64,000 nt of DNA from Labrys miyagiensis (GTDB lineage Bacteria > Pseudomonadota > Alphaproteobacteria > Rhizobiales > Labraceae). A model generated the notes under the pieces. The model was not told where the DNA came from. It ran no database searches and was given only the letters and a program-made list of their open reading frames with translations. This document shows positions 24,212-34,053 of this stretch, piece by piece; positions within the stretch are counted from its first letter, which is position 1; each line of letters begins with the position of its first letter. Position numbers and translations under genes: made by a program. Where the stretch lies: positions 212,697 to 276,696 of the forward strand of contig NZ_BSPC01000066.1 in the NCBI RefSeq assembly GCF_030160835.1, read 5' to 3'.

Positions 24212-25579
24212 ATGACGATCGGAAGAGACGGAACACTTCGTGGATTGCTGGGCGCCACGGCGCTGGTGCTGGGCCTCGGCGGGCTCGCCTTCGCGCAGGA
24301 CGCCAAGCCTTTCCTGACGCTCGACGGCAAGCCGCCGCTGGTGATCGGCCATCGCGGCCTGCCCGGCCTGATGCCAGAGGAGACGCAGGCCTCCTACGAA
24401 ATGGCCGCCGCCGTCGGCACCGATGCCTTTGAGGAGGACCTCCATCTCACCAAGGATTGCGTCCTCGTCGCCCGTCACAATCCCTGGCTCAGCGACAACA
24501 CCAATGTAGCCGAGGTCGCCAGCACCAATCCCGAGATCGCCGCCCGCAAGCGCACCGTGCCGGGTGTGATGGTCAAGGTGAAATGGGCGCAGACACCCAC
24601 CAGCGGCCCTTCCGAATATCTCACCGACCTGACCGACCCGAACGATCCCAAATCGGTGCTGAAATCGCTGATCGTCGATGGCGAAGACCACACCAATGAC
24701 TGGTCGATCAACGATTTCACCATGGCCGAGCTGAAGACGCTGATCGCCGGCACCACCTATGATGACGCTGCCGAACGTCCGAAGATCTTCAACGGCAAGT
24801 TCCCGATCCTTTCCTTCCAGGAGATCATCGATCTCGCCAAGCAGAAGTCGAAGGAGACGGGCCGCGTCATCGCGGTCTATCCCGAATCCAAGAACCCGAC
24901 CTGGAATGACGAGCAGGCTATCGCCAATGGCTGCGGTGCCCCCGGCAGCCATCCGCTCGAAGATGCGATGCTCAAGATCATCGAGAAGAACGGCCTCAAC
25001 TCGAAGGATGCGCCGATCTTCGTGCAGAGCTTCGAGCCCGGCAGCCTGAAATACATGCATGACCATGGCCTGAAGACCAAGATCGTGCAACTGATCGATG
25101 GTTATGGCGTCGACTTCAGGACTGGCATGACCCTCTACAACGAGATCACCGACAGCCGTCCCTTCGACTGGACGGTGGCCGGCGATCCGCACTGGTTCGA
25201 TGCCATGCTGACTCCTGAGGGTCTCGCCGAGATCAAGACCTATGCCGACGGAATTGGCCCCTGGAAGCCGCAGATCGTGCCGCTGAAGATCACGCCCTGG
25301 CAGGAAAAGAATGCCGACGGCACGCCCTTCACCGGCTCGACCGCGAGCGCAAGCATCCAGCCGGCGACCAGTCTGGTGGCCGACGCCCACAAGGCCGGCC
25401 TGTTCGTGCATGTCTTCACCTTCCGGAACGAGGGCAAATATCTGGCTGGCAGCTACAACAAGGATCCGATCCAGGAGTTCCTGACCTTCTACCGCCTGGG
25501 TGTCGACGGCGTGTTCACGGACTTCAGCAACACCGGCTACATCGCGCGCCTGGCTTATCTGCGCGAACTGGGGCGGTGA
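24212..25579 (+). CDS. glpQ: Periplasmic glycerophosphodiester phosphodiesterase
   Basis: GlpQ-type enzymes split glycerophosphodiesters to glycerol-3-phosphate and an alcohol. The ATG at 24212 (GGAGACACAGG before it) begins a 455-residue precursor with a clear signal peptide (GLLGATALVLGLGGLAFAQD). The catalytic opening VIGHRGLPGLMPEETQASY has the HRG histidine and the Glu, and EEDLHLTKDCVLVARHNP follows with the metal-binding acidic pair and second His. A long insertion makes it larger than typical (~350), as in other periplasmic GlpQ proteins. The symbol is by similarity. A hairpin follows. Confidence 0.85.
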   Translation: MTIGRDGTLRGLLGATALVLGLGGLAFAQDAKPFLTLDGKPPLVIGHRGLPGLMPEETQASYEMAAAVGTDAFEEDLHLTKDCVLVARHNPWLSDNTNVAEVASTNPEIAARKRTVPGVMVKVKWAQTPTSGPSEYLTDLTDPNDPKSVLKSLIVDGEDHTNDWSINDFTMAELKTLIAGTTYDDAAERPKIFNGKFPILSFQEIIDLAKQKSKETGRVIAVYPESKNPTWNDEQAIANGCGAPGSHPLEDAMLKIIEKNGLNSKDAPIFVQSFEPGSLKYMHDHGLKTKIVQLIDGYGVDFRTGMTLYNEITDSRPFDWTVAGDPHWFDAMLTPEGLAEIKTYADGIGPWKPQIVPLKITPWQEKNADGTPFTGSTASASIQPATSLVADAHKAGLFVHVFTFRNEGKYLAGSYNKDPIQEFLTFYRLGVDGVFTDFSNTGYIARLAYLRELGR

Positions 25580-25590
25580 GAGAGAGTAGC

Positions 25591-25620
25591 GAAGGGGAGC
25601 GGGAAATTCGCTCCCCTTTC
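25591..25620 (+). terminator. Probable rho-independent terminator after glpQ
   Basis: Arms GAAGGGGAGCG and CGCTCCCCTTTC form a strong stem 12 bases after the stop codon. The T-run is short (TTTCGT). Confidence 0.6.
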
Positions 25621-25871
25621 GTGGCAAGAATCCGTGATCCTGCATTGCGGAGCGGTACGATTCAGCTTCGGATCACACGAATCTAAGCATTTCCAGTTCC
25701 CGCTCTCGCGCTGCCGGAACGAAGAGTCTCATCGCCTTGAAACGCAGCGCCTCCCTGGCAGGCATGAAGCCACCGTCGGAACGATTGTAGCGCTGTAGCC
25801 AATAGCGCTATTGTATCATCGCATAAGGACGAAGCGTTTCCTCCGGCAACCCATGCAGGAGAGCGCAAAGC

Positions 25872-26162
25872 GTGACCCAGCGATCGCGTGTCATGGCCTT
25901 CTCGGCCCTGGTTCTATTGGCGGCGCAGGTTGCCGCTCCCAGCGGACAACACCTTGGTGGCTTCCTGCATCGGCAGGGTCCACGAGAGGATATCAGGAGA
26001 CGATTTTTTCCGGAGGAACACCTAAACTGCGCGGCTGCTGTAAAGCCCCAGATCGATAGCAATCGCAACGCTTGGATAGAAATCATCCGATTTATAAATC
26101 ACGCGAGAGTCACGAATGATCAGGTAAATTGTATCGATTATTTGTTGAGAGTCATATGTTGA
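25872..26162 (+). CDS. Possible small secreted protein
   Basis: A GTG at 25872, 9 bases after AGGAGA, opens a 96-codon frame whose N-terminus looks like a Sec signal peptide (MTQRSRVMAFSALVLLAAQV followed by AAPSG). The rest is basic, with three cysteines and no recognised motif. It lies in the ~700-base gap between glpQ and the metalloprotease gene, which is AT-rich beyond 26080. Weak evidence: ribosome site and signal peptide only. Confidence 0.35.
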   Translation: MTQRSRVMAFSALVLLAAQVAAPSGQHLGGFLHRQGPREDIRRRFFPEEHLNCAAAVKPQIDSNRNAWIEIIRFINHARVTNDQVNCIDYLLRVIC

Positions 26163-26291
26163 TTAATTGCTTAAGTAGAAATACCTAATATATAGGTAGG
26201 TTTATTATATATAGATACAAAATTCAGTTGTGTTCTGTGCAATTTGGCGTGGTCTACCTGGACGTCAAATAAAACGGAGGGGAGAGATACA

Positions 26292-27323
26292 ATGTGCCAT
26301 ATGTGTCAAATCGTGCCTCAGGATGTATTGAAGCGATTGGCCAAGGACAAGTCGCTATCTGCTAGCAACCGTAAGTCTTTTGCCGATACGGCTCGTCTCG
26401 ATTCGCAACTGCGACGTCTTCGCTCCCAGGCGATGAGACTCACGCGGCTTACGACCGCGATGTCGCCCGGGCTTACCGCCATCGCAGCGGCACCGACCGT
26501 CGCGGTCTACGATTGCAAGAGCGGCCAGACTCTACCAGGCTCTCCGATCTCAAATCCTGCGAAGGCGCAGGATGGCACCGCCAAGCAAGTCTTCAACGAA
26601 ACCACGTCGGTCGCAACATTCTATTCCAAGGTGTTCGGGCGAAACTCGATCGATGGCTCCGGCATGACACTGCTTTCTTCTATTCACTACGGCGTCAGTT
26701 ACAACAACGCATTCTGGAATGGAGCGCAGATGACTTATGGCGATGGTGATGGCGAGATCTTCATCGACTTCTCCAAGGGAAATGATGTCATCGGCCATGA
26801 ACTCACCCATGGCGTCACCCAACACAGCCTTCAGCTCGATTATGTCGACGAAGCCGGCGGGCTCAACGAGAGCCTGTCGGACTGTTTCGGCTCGATGTTC
26901 CGCCAGTGGGAAGCAAAGCAGGATGTCAACCAGGCAGACTGGCTGATCGGCAGCGATATAATCGGGCCGACGGGGGTAGACAGAGGATATACCTGCCTTC
27001 GGGACATGGCCAATCCCGACGCCCAGCACTGTCTGGCGCCACAGCCAACCCAATATTCCCAATTTGAGCCAGGCATGGATCCCCACTCCAGCAGCGGGAT
27101 CCCCAACCTTGCTTTCTACACGATATGCAAGGCTGTCGGCGGCAATAGCTGGGACAAGGTTGGTCAGATTTGGTATAACGTTCTGACAGGGTCTGGCGCG
27201 AAACCCCAGATGACAATGAAGGAATTCGCGGATCGCACTCGAGCGGCGGCTGGGCAACTCTATCCCGGTGACACGGCTCTGGGAGGAAATGTCGATGCCG
27301 GATGGAAGCACGTTGGGCTCTAG
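26292..27323 (+). CDS. M4 (thermolysin/protealysin-like) metalloprotease
   Basis: This is a zinc endopeptidase of 343 residues. The ATG at 26292 has GGAGGGGAGA upstream. There is no signal peptide: it begins MCHMCQIVPQDVLKRLA, the short propeptide style of protealysin, with the mature enzyme starting around residue 65-75. Zinc ligands are His169 and His173 in GHELTHGVTQHS and Glu193 in GGLNESLSD; Glu170 is the base and His265 in DPHSSSGIPN stabilises the transition state. The next gene, 40 bases on, resembles the protein inhibitor emfourin, as in the protealysin operon of Serratia. How it leaves the cell, if it does, is not clear from the sequence. Confidence 0.9.
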   Translation: MCHMCQIVPQDVLKRLAKDKSLSASNRKSFADTARLDSQLRRLRSQAMRLTRLTTAMSPGLTAIAAAPTVAVYDCKSGQTLPGSPISNPAKAQDGTAKQVFNETTSVATFYSKVFGRNSIDGSGMTLLSSIHYGVSYNNAFWNGAQMTYGDGDGEIFIDFSKGNDVIGHELTHGVTQHSLQLDYVDEAGGLNESLSDCFGSMFRQWEAKQDVNQADWLIGSDIIGPTGVDRGYTCLRDMANPDAQHCLAPQPTQYSQFEPGMDPHSSSGIPNLAFYTICKAVGGNSWDKVGQIWYNVLTGSGAKPQMTMKEFADRTRAAAGQLYPGDTALGGNVDAGWKHVGL

Positions 27324-27363
27324 ATGTCCGGCGCGCGCCCGGCCCCATTGAAGGACCGGTGCC

Positions 27364-27654
27364 ATGGGCATTCTCAAGATCGAACGTGTCGGTGGCCTGG
27401 CCGGATTCGGCCTGGCCGGTTCAAAGCTACGGAGCGAAGGACAACAGGATTTGTCCGCGCTTTCGGCTGCGGACCAGGCATCTGTCGAAAACCTGTTCAA
27501 AGGCGCGACGGACGTCCACGGCTACCGACCGGTGGCTGATGGTTTCCGCTACCGCATTACGCGCACGGTAGATGGCAAGGACCAGTCGGTCGAGGTCCCC
27601 GAGGCGGCGGTTCCCGAAGCGCTCAGGGCTTGTGTTACCGACAGATTGGATTGA
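27364..27654 (+). CDS. Emfourin-like inhibitor of the adjacent M4 protease
   Basis: This 96-residue protein follows the metalloprotease gene by 40 bases. It opens ILKIERVGGLAGFGLAGSK, matching the 'R-x-G-G-x-A-G' N-terminus of emfourin (M4in), the slow tight-binding inhibitor encoded next to protealysin. A helical middle part (DLSALSAADQASVENLF) and a beta-rich end (GFRYRITRTVDGKDQSVEVP, then EAAVPEALRAC) also fit. It probably blocks the protease inside the cell or limits its activity after release. There is no signal peptide, in line with the known inhibitor. Assignment is by motif and gene context. Confidence 0.78.
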   Translation: MGILKIERVGGLAGFGLAGSKLRSEGQQDLSALSAADQASVENLFKGATDVHGYRPVADGFRYRITRTVDGKDQSVEVPEAAVPEALRACVTDRLD

Positions 27655-27698
27655 CCGCCTGGCGCAGCCTTCGGGCGATCATCTTTCGGCGCGGTGCT

Positions 27699-28265
27699 CT
27701 ACCGCACCGCTGCCCAAATCGCCCTCGTCAGATCGGGCGCGCGCGCGATCAGCGGGCCCGATAGGCGACCATAGATTGTGAAGATGGCGGGCTGGGCGAC
27801 GATGCCGAGCGCGAGGGCGGCCAGCAGGTCCGGGTCTTCCTTGCGGATGTCGCCATGCTCGATCGCCCGGGTGAAGATATTCTTGACGGCCTCCACGACA
27901 TTGCCTTCCCGGCCTTCCGGTACATCGGCAAGATGAGCGTGCTGAGCCAGGAGCAGGAACGAGAAGAGCGACCTGTTGTCGTCAAAGAGCCTGCAAAAGA
28001 GATCGACGACCTGACCGATCTTGGTTTCGATCGGCTGCTGCGTCTCGCCCACCGCCACCACATCCGCCGCAAGCCGTGCATAGCCCTCCAGAAAGAGGCT
28101 GCGCGAGAGCGCGTCCTTGGAGGGGAAGTGGCGGTAGAGCGCGGCTTCGGCTACCCCCACCGCGGCAGCGATATCCCGCACCGAGGTACCGGCGACGCCC
28201 TTTTCGGCGAAGAGACGCAGAGCCTCGCTCTCGATCTTCGCCCGGGTCTTGGAACCGTCACGCAT
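27699..28265 (-). CDS. TetR-family transcriptional regulator
   Basis: This is a 188-residue repressor. The N-terminal HTH is typical: RAKIESEALRLFAEKGVAGT, then VRDIAAAVGVAEAALYRHFP with the recognition helix and the YRHF landmark. The C-terminal ligand domain is helical. The ATG overlaps the stop of the upstream acyltransferase fusion gene by 8 bases, so the two are co-transcribed. It is therefore a candidate regulator of that gene, probably through the palindrome at 31884-31907, with an acyl or lipid ligand by inference. Confidence 0.88.
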   Translation of the reverse strand: MRDGSKTRAKIESEALRLFAEKGVAGTSVRDIAAAVGVAEAALYRHFPSKDALSRSLFLEGYARLAADVVAVGETQQPIETKIGQVVDLFCRLFDDNRSLFSFLLLAQHAHLADVPEGREGNVVEAVKNIFTRAIEHGDIRKEDPDLLAALALGIVAQPAIFTIYGRLSGPLIARAPDLTRAIWAAVR

Positions 28266-31200
28266 CGGGCTGGCCTTGCGGCACGGGGTGGCCGCCCTGG
28301 GTCTCGGGCTGCGACGGGGCGGCCTGGGCCTGCTGGGCCTGCTCCTGCGAGGCAGGCATGCCGTTCACCGGGCTGAGCTCCTGGGGGCGGGGTCTCGGCA
28401 GGTCGGGCAGCGGGGTCGGTGTCGACGTCGACGCCGGCGTCGAGACCTTGGCTTCGCCAAGGCGCTCCTTCAGCATGGTGCCGAGGCTTACATAGTCGGT
28501 CTTGCCGGTGCCCATCACGGGCATGGTGTCGATGACCATGATCTCCGAGGGCGTCATCAGATCGGCGGCATGCTTGTATTTGAGATGGGCGATGACGTCG
28601 GAACGATTGGCGTCCTTCTTGGTGGTGATCAACACCAGCCGCTCGCCCTTGCGGGGATCGGGTGCGGCGAGCACCGCCACCGGCGTGTCAGGCCACAGAT
28701 CGGCGAGCAGGCTTTCCACGCCAGCCAGCGAGACCATCTCGCCGCCGATCTTGGCGAAGCGCTTGGCGCGGCCCTTGATGGTGATGAAGCCCTGGGGATC
28801 GATGTTGACGATGTCGCCGGTGTCGTGCCAGCCCTCTTCCGGAGGCTGGAGCTGGCCGGGAAGCTCGGCCTTGAGGTAGCCCTGCATCACATTGGGGCCG
28901 CGCACATGCAGGCGCCCACCTTCCTCCACGCCCGGCACCGGTTCGAGGCGGGCCTCCATGCCCGGCAGGATACGGCCCACCGTGCCGTTCTTATTGAACA
29001 TCGGCGTGTTCAGCGCCAGCACGGGCGAGGTTTCGGTGACCCCATAGCCTTCCAGGATGCGCAGGCCGAACTTCTCATTGTACATGCGGCGGGTATCGAC
29101 CTTCACCGGCTCGGCGCCGGCCACGACATAGCGCAGCGAACGGAAGTCATAGGGATTGGCCATCTTCGCATAGCCGGCGAGGAAAGTGTCGGTGCCGAAC
29201 ACCGCGGTGGCATTGGTCGAATAGATCAGCTCGGGAATGATGCGGTAATGCAACGGCGAGGGATAGAGATAGAGCTTCACGCCATTGATCAGGGGCAGGA
29301 TCATGCCGCCCGTCAGGCCGAAGGAGTGGAACACCGGCAGTACGTTGAAGACAATGTCGCCAGGGCCGAAATCGATGCGGGCGCCGATCTGGGCGATGTT
29401 GGAAAGGATATTGCGGTGCGAGAGCACCACGCCCTTGGGCGTGCCTTCCGAGCCCGAGGTGAAAAGCACGGCGGCGGGGGCGTCGGGCGAGATCCGGCCA
29501 TGCTGGCGGCCATGGATGAGGAAAGCCTTGAGCTTCTCCGGCGTGGTCACCGTCTTGCGCAGATCCTCGAGCCAGACGAATTTCACATGTCCTTCCAGTG
29601 CGGTGACGAGATCCTCCAGGCGGCCCTTCTCGATGAAGGTGCGCGAGGAGAGCACCGTTCTCACCTCGGCCGTCTGGCAGGCCGAGATCAGGTTGGCCTT
29701 GCCGGCCGAATAGTTCAGCATTGCCGGGATGCGGCCGATCGCCTGCAGGGCGAAGAAGGTGATCGCCACGCCATTGGCGTTGGGCAGGAGCACGCCGACA
29801 TGTTCGCCGCGGCTGGTGAAGGCCTTGAACTTGCTGCCGAGCACCTCGATGGCGATGAGCATGCGCTTATAGGTGAGGGTGCCGGTGACCGGATCCTCGA
29901 TGATGACGCGGCTCGGCCGGTACTTCCTCGCAGCATTGGCCAGGGCCTGGAACACCGTCTCCTCGGGCGCGCTCGTCTTGTAGATGAGGTCCGACATCAC
30001 ATCATAGAGGGCGGCGCCGGCGGCGAGGCGACGCCTCTTGCCGCGCAGGTCTTCGTCGATGGTGAGGCGGGTGGGCTCGGTGAAGGTCACCGTCACCTTC
30101 GGGAAGAGCTTGCGCGAGACCTTGCTCGGGTCGAGCCGGGTGAAGGGTGTGCGCTCCAGGCCGTCGATGCGCACGGGCACGATGTCGGCCTTGGACTTGT
30201 CGGCGATCAGGCCGGCGCCATCATAGACCTTCATCAGTGCGCCGGTGACGGTGAGGCGGCCTTCGGGGAAGATCACCAGCGTCTCACCCTCCTTCACCGC
30301 ATTGATCAGGCCGCGTGTCGCCATCGGCTTGGTGGGATCGAGCGGGTAGGCGCGGCAGATCTTGAGGAAGGGCTTCACCCACCAGGCCTTGGCGATGGTG
30401 TGGTCGATGGCAAAGACGGGGTCCTTGTCGAGCAGGGCCAGGATCAGGCCGGCGTCGAGGAAGCTGGTATGGTTGATGGCGACGATACGATGGGGCGTCG
30501 GCGTCTGCAGGTTCTCGATGCCGTGCACTTCCAGGCGGAAGAGCACGCGATAGATCAAGAGGATGAGATCGCGCACGAAGCTCATCGGCAGCACGAAGAG
30601 GAAGATCACGCCGGCGATCACGTTGAGCACGGCCATGCCGAGCAGGGCCATCGGGGTGGACAGGCCGAGCTGGCCCTGAAGCAGAGAGAGGCCGCCGGCG
30701 CCGATCACCATGAAAAAGGCAGTGATGACATTACCGCCGGCGATGACGCGGGCGCGCTCGTCCTTCGGCGCCCAATGCTGGACGGCGGCATAAACGGGCA
30801 CGATGAAAAGGCCTGCGGCCACGGCGACCAGAGCGAGGACGATGGTCATGTGCACGCCGCTGGCTGTCTTCAGGTAGTCCGCAAAGGACAGCGGTTCTGC
30901 CGCCGGGGTCGTGCTGAAGGCGATCCAGGCGACGTCGAGGCTGATCAGGCCCATCAGGATGCAGCCGATCGGGCTGAGCAGCACGATGCTGCGGCCGGCG
31001 GCGAGGCGTGCGGCGAGCACCGAACCGATGGCGATGCCGATCGAAAAGGCGGTGGTAAAGAGCGTGTTCACGGTCTCGTCGCCACCAACCACGCTATGGG
31101 CGAGTGATGGCGTCAGAGACAGCATGACGATGCCGCTCAGCCAGAACCAGGCGACGGCGATCGAGCCGACGAACAGGCGACGGTCATCGGCCAAAAGCTT

Positions 31201-31851
31201 CACCAGATCATAGCTGGAGCGGAAAATGTTCCAGTCGACCTTCAGGTCCGGCGCGGCCTGGCCGGTCGGCGGGATCATGCGGGCGGAGAGCCAGCAGATC
31301 AGGGCCACCACCACCATGATGCCTGCCACGACAGTGCTCGGCAGATGCGGGGCAACGAAGCCGGCGCCTATGATGCCGATGAGGATAGACAGGAAGGTGC
31401 CCGCCTCGATCAGGCCGTTGCCGGCCGGCAGCTCTTCGGGCGCCAATTGGTCCGGCAGCATGCCGTATTTCACGGGGGTGAACAGCGTGCCCATAACACC
31501 GAGGGTGAGCATGCTGATGAGCAGGATCGTGGTGGAGTGGATGGCAAAGCCGACGGCGGCGATCGCCACGATGGCGATCTCGACGAGCTTGATCGTCTGC
31601 GCCACGCGCGCCTTGTCGAAACGGTCGGCCAACTGGCCAGCGAGGCCCGACAGGAACAGGCCTGGCAAGACGATCAAGGCGCCAGCGATGGAAACGAGGC
31701 TGTCGCCTCCCGCCATCGGGGCTGTCGTGGCGATGCCGTAGACGGCGAGGATGGTCAGCGCCTGCTTGATGAAATTGTCGTTGAAGGCACTGAAGAACTG
31801 GCTCCAGAACAAGGGCCAGAAGCGGCGGGCAGACATCAGCGATGCGAACAT
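28258..31851 (-). CDS. MFS lysophospholipid flippase / acyltransferase / acyl-ACP synthetase fusion
   Basis: This is a 1197-residue three-part protein for phospholipid repair. Residues ~1-420 are an LplT-like MFS transporter (RFWPLFWSQFFSAFNDNFIK, about 12 helices), which would bring lysophospholipids inwards. Residues ~430-630 are a PlsC-type acyltransferase with the HX4D box AINHTSFLDAG and the FPEGR motif. Residues ~640-1150 are an AMP-forming acyl-ACP synthetase with LFTSGSEGTPKGVVLSH, YGVTETSP, DTGD and the terminal GKTDY lysine. In Escherichia coli these are LplT and Aas as separate genes. The last ~45 residues are Pro/Gln-rich and low complexity. Confidence 0.92.
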   Translation of the reverse strand: MFASLMSARRFWPLFWSQFFSAFNDNFIKQALTILAVYGIATTAPMAGGDSLVSIAGALIVLPGLFLSGLAGQLADRFDKARVAQTIKLVEIAIVAIAAVGFAIHSTTILLISMLTLGVMGTLFTPVKYGMLPDQLAPEELPAGNGLIEAGTFLSILIGIIGAGFVAPHLPSTVVAGIMVVVALICWLSARMIPPTGQAAPDLKVDWNIFRSSYDLVKLLADDRRLFVGSIAVAWFWLSGIVMLSLTPSLAHSVVGGDETVNTLFTTAFSIGIAIGSVLAARLAAGRSIVLLSPIGCILMGLISLDVAWIAFSTTPAAEPLSFADYLKTASGVHMTIVLALVAVAAGLFIVPVYAAVQHWAPKDERARVIAGGNVITAFFMVIGAGGLSLLQGQLGLSTPMALLGMAVLNVIAGVIFLFVLPMSFVRDLILLIYRVLFRLEVHGIENLQTPTPHRIVAINHTSFLDAGLILALLDKDPVFAIDHTIAKAWWVKPFLKICRAYPLDPTKPMATRGLINAVKEGETLVIFPEGRLTVTGALMKVYDGAGLIADKSKADIVPVRIDGLERTPFTRLDPSKVSRKLFPKVTVTFTEPTRLTIDEDLRGKRRRLAAGAALYDVMSDLIYKTSAPEETVFQALANAARKYRPSRVIIEDPVTGTLTYKRMLIAIEVLGSKFKAFTSRGEHVGVLLPNANGVAITFFALQAIGRIPAMLNYSAGKANLISACQTAEVRTVLSSRTFIEKGRLEDLVTALEGHVKFVWLEDLRKTVTTPEKLKAFLIHGRQHGRISPDAPAAVLFTSGSEGTPKGVVLSHRNILSNIAQIGARIDFGPGDIVFNVLPVFHSFGLTGGMILPLINGVKLYLYPSPLHYRIIPELIYSTNATAVFGTDTFLAGYAKMANPYDFRSLRYVVAGAEPVKVDTRRMYNEKFGLRILEGYGVTETSPVLALNTPMFNKNGTVGRILPGMEARLEPVPGVEEGGRLHVRGPNVMQGYLKAELPGQLQPPEEGWHDTGDIVNIDPQGFITIKGRAKRFAKIGGEMVSLAGVESLLADLWPDTPVAVLAAPDPRKGERLVLITTKKDANRSDVIAHLKYKHAADLMTPSEIMVIDTMPVMGTGKTDYVSLGTMLKERLGEAKVSTPASTSTPTPLPDLPRPRPQELSPVNGMPASQEQAQQAQAAPSQPETQGGHPVPQGQPDA

Positions 31852-31883
31852 CGGCGTGGTTCCTGGTGCTAGGAATCGCGAGA

Positions 31884-31907
31884 AAGTTAGTGAACGAACG
31901 CTAACTT
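31884..31907. promoter_or_regulatory. Candidate TetR operator
   Basis: An inverted repeat with perfect 7-bp outer arms AAGTTAG and CTAACTT around TGAACGAACG lies 33 bases before the acyltransferase fusion start. Its size and GTTAG/CTAAC arms fit TetR-type operators. The TetR gene at the end of the same operon is the likely binder. Confidence 0.5.
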
Positions 31908-32006
31908 AAGTTGCTGGCGAGGTCAAGTCCGCGCAAATGCGCTTCGTGCGGGGAATCACAATTGAGGAGCAAGATTGCCTGAAAAGGCCCACGATGTCGT
32001 GACAGT

Positions 32007-33914
32007 TCAGCCGTGACTGGCCAGAACCCCCAGAAACGCCGCGCCGTAATGCTCGAGCTTGGCCTGCCCCACGCCGGAGAGCGCCAGGAACTCCGCGCTG
32101 TTGCCGGGCCGCTGCGTCGCCATCGCCCGCAATGTGGTGTCGGCGAACACCATATAGGGCGGGATGCCCTGTTCTCGGGCAAGGCGGCTGCGCTCGGCGC
32201 GCAGGGCCTGGAACAGCGCCTCGTCCGCCGGGGCGAGGTCACCGGTGGCCTTCTGGGCTCGTAGCTGCTTCGTCGTCTTGCGCGGGCGGTCCCGGCGCAG
32301 CGTGACGGTACGCTCCTTGCGGAAGACGGCGCGGGCGTCTTCGCTGAGCGTCAGGGCGCCGTGGGCGTTGTGGTCGATGGCGATGAGGCCCGCGGCGGTG
32401 AGCTGGCGCAGCACGGACTGCCAAGTCTTGGCGTCCATGTCCTTACCGGCGCCGAACACAGGCTGGTTGTCGTGGCCGAAGCGCTTCACCTTCTCCGTCA
32501 CCTTGCCGGTGAGCACGTCGACGATGTGGCCGGCGCCAAACATCTGGCCGGTGCGGTAGACGGCCGCCATCGCCTTGATGGCCGCCTCGGTGCCGTCGAA
32601 GCTCTCCACCGGCGAGAGGCAGGTATCGCAATTGCCGCAATGGCCGGGATGGGCCTCGCCGAAATGGGCGAGGATCGCCTTGCGCCGGCAATCCACCGTC
32701 TCGCAGATGCCGAGGAGGGCATTGAGCTTGCCGAGTTCGACGCGCTTCACCGTATCGGGCGCATTGCCCTCCTGGATCATGCGGCGGCGCTGCACCACGT
32801 CGGCCATGCCGTAGCTCATCCAGGCTTCCGAGGGCAGGCCATCGCGCCCGGCGCGGCCCGTCTCCTGGTAATAGGCCTCGACCGAGGAAGGGATGTCGAG
32901 ATGGGCGATGTAGCGCACATCCGGCTTGTCGATGCCCATGCCGAAGGCGACGGTGGCGACGAGGCAGAGGCCGTCCTCCTTGAGGAAGGCGTCCTGGTTG
33001 GCGCTGCGCACGCCCGCATCGAGCCCGGCATGATAGGGCAGGGCGCGGATGCCCTGGCCATCAAGCCATTCGGCGGTATCCTCCACCTTGGCGCGCGACA
33101 GGCAATAGACGATGCCGCTCTCGCCCTTGTGGCGCGCGAGGCACGCCAGCAACTGCTGGCGGGCATTGTCGCGCTCGACGATGGTGTAGGAGATGTTGGG
33201 CCGGTCAAAGCTGGTGGCGAAGACACGTGCCTCACCAAGGCCCAGCCGTTCAATGATATCGGCGCGGGTGACGGCGTCGGCTGTTGCCGTGAGCGCCACG
33301 CGCGGGATGCCGGGAAAGAGTTCGGCCAATTGGTTGAGGTCGCGGTACTCAGGCCGGAAGTCATGGCCCCATTGGCTGACGCAATGGGCTTCGTCGATGG
33401 CGAAGAGGGCGATGTCGGCATCGGCGATCAGGTTCTGGAAGCCGGCCGTCGCCACACGCTCGGGCGCAACATAGAGAAGGTCGAGCTTGCCGTCCATCAA
33501 GTCGCGGCGGACCTGGTAGGACTCCTCACGCGACAGCGAGGAGTTGAGCGCGGCCGCCTGGACGCCGGCCTGGCGCAGTGCCTCCACCTGATCGCGCATC
33601 AGCGCGATCAGAGGCGAGACGACGATGCCGACGCCGCGTCGGCACAAAGCCGGGATCTGGTAGCACAGCGACTTGCCGGCGCCGGTCGGAAACAGCACCA
33701 CGGCATCGCCGCCTTCCGTGACATGACGCACGACGTCTTCCTGCTCGCCCCGGAAGGCGGCATAGCCGAAGACGTCGTTGAGCACGGCGAGCGGATCTTT
33801 GAAGGTGGCGGGGATGGTGGGCTCCGCATATACGCGATTCCATTCGGCCCCTTGAACCATTTGTGCCGCCAGGGGGCAAGGCACCTTGTTGAAATCACCC
33901 CGCCCCATCGACAT
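32007..33914 (-). CDS. recQ: ATP-dependent DNA helicase RecQ
   Basis: This is a 3'-5' helicase acting in recombination and replication-fork repair. Domains run in order: SF2 helicase with Walker A ([13 protein letters not shown]), DEAH box ([20 protein letters not shown]), the aromatic-rich loop just after it, motif VI ([16 protein letters not shown]), a zinc-binding RQC domain with four cysteines ([17 protein letters not shown]), and a C-terminal HRDC domain ([16 protein letters not shown]). The start is uncertain: the frame extends to 33998, and ATGs at 33914, 33908 and 33860 are all possible; about 635 residues with the first. It is divergent from tal. Confidence 0.93.
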   Translation of the reverse strand: MSMGRGDFNKVPCPLAAQMVQGAEWNRVYAEPTIPATFKDPLAVLNDVFGYAAFRGEQEDVVRHVTEGGDAVVLFPTGAGKSLCYQIPALCRRGVGIVVSPLIALMRDQVEALRQAGVQAAALNSSLSREESYQVRRDLMDGKLDLLYVAPERVATAGFQNLIADADIALFAIDEAHCVSQWGHDFRPEYRDLNQLAELFPGIPRVALTATADAVTRADIIERLGLGEARVFATSFDRPNISYTIVERDNARQQLLACLARHKGESGIVYCLSRAKVEDTAEWLDGQGIRALPYHAGLDAGVRSANQDAFLKEDGLCLVATVAFGMGIDKPDVRYIAHLDIPSSVEAYYQETGRAGRDGLPSEAWMSYGMADVVQRRRMIQEGNAPDTVKRVELGKLNALLGICETVDCRRKAILAHFGEAHPGHCGNCDTCLSPVESFDGTEAAIKAMAAVYRTGQMFGAGHIVDVLTGKVTEKVKRFGHDNQPVFGAGKDMDAKTWQSVLRQLTAAGLIAIDHNAHGALTLSEDARAVFRKERTVTLRRDRPRKTTKQLRAQKATGDLAPADEALFQALRAERSRLAREQGIPPYMVFADTTLRAMATQRPGNSAEFLALSGVGQAKLEHYGAAFLGVLASHG

Positions 33915-34053
33915 CTTACGGGGATCGAGCCTCGCCCACCCCACGCGATTTGCCTCGCCAAGATATGTGCAATTTGAGATGACGCAGGCGGGGCGCACCG
34001 CTATTGTCCTCTACTGGGACGCTAGCAAGGTCTTAAAACAGGGATACATTGAG

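Noticed and set aside
25808-26086. Minus-strand 92-codon frame in the gap before the metalloprotease gene
   Set aside because: Basic, Cys/Arg-rich translation with no ribosome site or signal; the plus-strand frame at 25872 is the better, still weak, candidate.
28249-31107. 952-codon plus-strand frame opposite the acyltransferase fusion
   Set aside because: Composition artefact of codon bias: very rich in His, Gly, Asp and Glu with no domain, while the minus strand has three clear enzymatic domains.
32361-33977. 538-codon plus-strand frame opposite recQ
   Set aside because: RecQ has Walker A, DEAH, zinc and HRDC motifs; the opposite frame is compositional.
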